Shown here: positions 13,119-15,546 of the stretch, piece by piece
Layout: every line of letters starts with the position of its first letter
Numbering within the stretch: the stretch's first letter is position 1
Origin: Pseudomonadota bacterium
GTDB taxonomy: Bacteria; Pseudomonadota; Alphaproteobacteria; Azospirillales; Azospirillaceae
Direction: 5' to 3'
Length of the DNA stretch: 15,546 nucleotides
NCBI GenBank assembly: GCA_023412175.1
Contig: JAEYOB010000845.1
Coordinates: forward strand, 1 to 15,546
Made by a program: the position numbers and the translations under genes
Notes under the pieces: generated by a model
What the model saw: only the letters and a program-made list of their open reading frames with translations
What the model was told of the DNA's origin: nothing
Databases searched by the model: none

Positions 13119-14477
13119 TCATCCGCGCCCGAGCAGCGCCTTCACCCGCGCGGCCAGTTCGTCCAGCGGCACCTCGACCTGCTCTCCCTTGCCGAGGTGC
13201 TTGACGGTCGCCGTGCCGCGGGCCTTCTCGTCGGAGCCCATGAGGACCACGACGGGGATGCCGGCCTTGTCGGCGTATTTCATCTGCTTGGCGATCTTGC
13301 CGCCTTCCAGCTGGATCTCGGTGTTCAGCCCGCCCGCGCGCAGGTCGGCGGCCATGCGGAAATAGTCCTGGGCCAGCGCCGCGTCCATCTGGGTCACCAG
13401 CACCTCGGCGGTGGCGCCGGACTCCTTGATCAGGCCGGCGTCCATCAGCTGGTAGAACAGCCGCGTGGCACCGATCGAGATGCCGACGCCGGGCAGGGTG
13501 GACTTGGTGTAGTGGCTCGCCAGATTGTCGTAGCGGCCGCCCGAGCAGACCGAGCCGATGCCCTTGTGGTCGTTCAGGAAGGTCTCGTAGACGGTGCCGG
13601 TGTAGTAGTCGAGCCCGCGGGCGATGGCGAGGTTGATGCGCACGTAGCCGTCCGGCACCTGGAAGGCCTTCAGCCCCTCGATGACGGTGGTCAGCTCCTC
13701 GACACCCTTCACGAAGGTCTCGTTTTCGATGCCGAGCCCGCGCAGCGCCGCCAGCGTCTCGTTGTTGGACTTCTCCTCGGCGATCAGGCCGAGCAGTGTG
13801 TCGGCGACCCCGGCCGGGACCTTCAGCTCCTCGCCGGTCAGATTGGCGCGCACCTTGTCGCGGCCGATCTTGTCGAGCTTGTCGATCTCGCGCAGCACCA
13901 GCACGCGGGTCTCGGCGTCCGACAGGCCCAGGCCGTCCAGCAGGCCCAGCAGGATCTTGCGGTTGTTGACGTTGATGGTGAAGCCGCCGAAGTCCAGCTC
14001 GCGGAACACGTGGTAGATCACCGCCGGCATCTCGGCGTCGTAGTGCAGCGACAGGCTGTCCTTGCCGATGACGTCGATGTCGCACTGGTAGAACTCGCGG
14101 AACCGGCCGCGCTGGGCGCGCTCGCCGCGGTAGACGCGCTGGATCTGGTAGCGGCGGAACGGGAAGGCGAGGTCGCGCTCGTGCTCGGCGACATAGCGCG
14201 CCAGCGGCACCGTCAGGTCGAAGCGCAGCGCCATGTCGGGCTTGTGGCCCTGGGCGATGGCGCCGGTGGACTGCACGAAATAGACCTGCTTCTCGGTCTC
14301 GCCGCCGGACTTGGTGAGCAGCGTCTCCACCGTCTCGAACACCGGGGTCTCCACGGGGACGAAGCCGAAGCGCTCGTAGCCGCGGCGGATGGTGTCCAGC
14401 ATGCGCTGGAAGGCGACCTGCTGGCGGGGCAGCAGTTCCATCACGCCGGGCGGGGTGCGGGGGGTGATCAGGCTCAT
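13119..14477 (-). CDS. hisS: Histidyl-tRNA synthetase
   Basis: This cytoplasmic class II enzyme charges tRNA-His. Visible motifs in order are motif 2, [20 protein letters not shown] at 109-128 with the continuation [10 protein letters not shown]; the HisA histidine-binding signature [13 protein letters not shown] (286-298); GGRYDNL (313-319); motif 3, [11 protein letters not shown] (330-340); and a C-terminal anticodon-binding domain (about 355-452). The start at 14477 gives [20 protein letters not shown] and 452 aa, which fits the family. The frame extends upstream to 14648, but those 57 residues are not synthetase-like. '[13 protein letters not shown]' is closer to the archaeal/eukaryotic type than to E. 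coli ('RYRQFHQLGCEVFG'). The gene is divergent from pyrC. Confidence 0.96.
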   Translation of the reverse strand: MSLITPRTPPGVMELLPRQQVAFQRMLDTIRRGYERFGFVPVETPVFETVETLLTKSGGETEKQVYFVQSTGAIAQGHKPDMALRFDLTVPLARYVAEHERDLAFPFRRYQIQRVYRGERAQRGRFREFYQCDIDVIGKDSLSLHYDAEMPAVIYHVFRELDFGGFTINVNNRKILLGLLDGLGLSDAETRVLVLREIDKLDKIGRDKVRANLTGEELKVPAGVADTLLGLIAEEKSNNETLAALRGLGIENETFVKGVEELTTVIEGLKAFQVPDGYVRINLAIARGLDYYTGTVYETFLNDHKGIGSVCSGGRYDNLASHYTKSTLPGVGISIGATRLFYQLMDAGLIKESGATAEVLVTQMDAALAQDYFRMAADLRAGGLNTEIQLEGGKIAKQMKYADKAGIPVVVLMGSDEKARGTATVKHLGKGEQVEVPLDELAARVKALLGRG

Positions 14478-14606
14478 GTGATCGGACTTTCGGGCGTCGG
14501 TTTCCGGTCTCGGGAGGTCGCCGTTTTTAGCGGCTTTCACCGCGGGCGTCATCCCCCCGCGCGCCGCTAGTCGCCGATGCTGGTGCCAATGCGGACTCCG
14601 ATGCGG

Positions 14607-14634
14607 TTGATGCATACGGGGCTGTGCGTCTACA
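14607..14634 (+). promoter_or_regulatory. Possible pyrC promoter
   Basis: TTGATG (14607-14612) and TCTACA (14629-14634) are separated by 16 bases, placing a start about 25 bases before the pyrC ATG. Matches are partial (4 of 6 and 3 of 6). It lies in the 188-base divergent gap with hisS. Confidence 0.3.
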
Positions 14635-14665
14635 ACACGCGCGTTCATCGGCCCCGGAGACCGCC

Positions 14666-15546
14666 ATGCCCACCGACCGCCTGATCCTGCGCCGCCCCGA
14701 CGACTGGCACGTGCACCTGCGCGACGGCGCCATGCTGAAGGCGGTGCTGCCCTTCACCGCGCGCCAGTTCGGCCGCGCCATCGTCATGCCGAACCTGAAG
14801 CCGCCGGTGGTCACCACGGCCGACGCCCGCGCGTACCGCGAGCGCATCCTGGCCGCCCTGCCGGAGGGCTTCGCCTTCACGCCGCTGATGACCGCCTACC
14901 TGACCGACACCACCGACGCGGAGGATCTGGCGCAGGGTGCGGCCGAGGGTGTGTTCACCGCCGTCAAGCTCTACCCGGCCAACGCCACCACCAACAGCGC
15001 GCACGGCGTCACTGACCTGCGCCGCGTCGAGGGCGTGCTGGAACGCATGCAGGAGATCGGCCTGCCGCTGCTGATCCACGGCGAGGTGACCGACCAGTCC
15101 GTGGACATCTTCGACCGCGAGGCGGTGTTCATCGACACCGTGCTGGGGCCGCTGCTGGAGCGCTACCCCACGCTGCGCGTGGTGCTGGAGCACGTGACGA
15201 CCGAGGAAGCGGTGACCTTTGTGCGCGCCAACGCCGGTTCCGGCCGCCTGGGGGCGACGATCACCGCGCACCACCTGCTGATCAACCGCAGCCACATCTT
15301 CCAGGGCGGCATCCGTCCGCACCTCTACTGCCTGCCCATCGCCAAGCGCGAGACGCACCGCCGCGCGCTGCTGGAGGCCGCCATCTCCAGCGAGGGGCCG
15401 TTCTTCCTGGGCACCGACACCGCCCCGCACACCATCACCGCCAAGGAAACCGCCTGCGGCTGCGCCGGCTGCTTCACCGCCGCCAACGCGCTGGAGTTGT
15501 ACGCCCTGGCCTTCGAGGAGGCCGGCGCCCTGGATCGGCTGGAGGC
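14666..15546 (+). CDS. pyrC: Dihydroorotase, E. coli PyrC type (3' end cut by the window)
   Basis: Dihydroorotase interconverts carbamoyl aspartate and dihydroorotate, the third step of pyrimidine synthesis, in the cytoplasm. The first 293 residues are in the window with no stop. The binuclear zinc site is recognisable: His15-x-His17 in DDWHVHLRD, the carboxylated Lys101 in [14 protein letters not shown], His138 in LLIHGEV, a later His in VLEHVTT, and the catalytic Asp in FLGTDTAPH. Each counted position is one less than in E. coli PyrC (H16, H18, K102, H139), so the start at 14666 is well fixed. GGAGA lies 6 bases upstream of the ATG. The Cys-rich stretch CGCAGC near residue 275 is usual for this group. 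The family is roughly 345 aa, so about 50 residues lie beyond the window. Confidence 0.96.
   Translation, partial: MPTDRLILRRPDDWHVHLRDGAMLKAVLPFTARQFGRAIVMPNLKPPVVTTADARAYRERILAALPEGFAFTPLMTAYLTDTTDAEDLAQGAAEGVFTAVKLYPANATTNSAHGVTDLRRVEGVLERMQEIGLPLLIHGEVTDQSVDIFDREAVFIDTVLGPLLERYPTLRVVLEHVTTEEAVTFVRANAGSGRLGATITAHHLLINRSHIFQGGIRPHLYCLPIAKRETHRRALLEAAISSEGPFFLGTDTAPHTITAKETACGCAGCFTAANALELYALAFEEAGALDRLE

Noticed and set aside
1..15546. Mobile element, CRISPR array, tRNA/rRNA gene, toxin-antitoxin or defence system
   Set aside because: I looked for transposase or integrase motifs, regularly spaced repeats, cloverleaf-like segments and known defence domains on both strands and saw none.

Overview
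The window is high-GC chromosomal DNA. Its gene content and style suggest an alphaproteobacterium, most plausibly Azospirillum or another member of the Rhodospirillales. Supporting signs are strong G/C bias at third codon positions, an FNR/FixK-type box in front of hemN, a C/G-rich nested palindrome of the kind scattered between genes in such genomes, and a histidyl-tRNA synthetase whose motif 2 loop is not E. coli-like. The genus is an inference from style, not a database result.

Layout. 20-832 (+) is a SpoU/TrmH-type RNA methyltransferase. It converges on hemN (951-2339, -) across a nested palindrome (846-940). Upstream of hemN on the same strand are a PagL-like lipid A deacylase (2463-3125), a DUF4112 membrane protein (3210-3635) and nhaA (3642-4856); the last two are almost contiguous and probably one operon. 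The nhaA leader holds an inverted repeat, a possible promoter, a hairpin that would mask the ribosome binding site and, further upstream, an intrinsic terminator on the same strand.

5227-6718 holds four short genes. They are a 66-aa zinc-knuckle protein (+), a hemerythrin-like protein lacking one usual iron ligand (-), an unrecognised 90-aa protein (+) followed by a good terminator, and an unrecognised small AT-rich gene (-) with a near-consensus sigma-70 promoter. 7053-10091 (-) is a very large, divergent class A penicillin-binding protein. Next come two unrecognised small convergent genes (10419-10820 + and 10901-11128 -) and a secreted beta-lactamase-fold serine hydrolase (11610-12857 +). 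The window ends with divergent hisS (13119-14477 -) and a dihydroorotase gene, pyrC, cut by the window edge (14666 onward, +).

Most genes are housekeeping or cell-envelope functions: haem synthesis at low oxygen, tRNA charging, pyrimidine synthesis, peptidoglycan and lipid A maintenance, and Na+/H+ homeostasis. I found no phage, IS element, CRISPR array, toxin-antitoxin pair or defence island. The less ordinary material is the penicillin-binding protein with altered catalytic motifs and a long insert, the nhaA leader, and the orphan small genes with unusual upstream elements. I do not see a clear multi-gene novel system.
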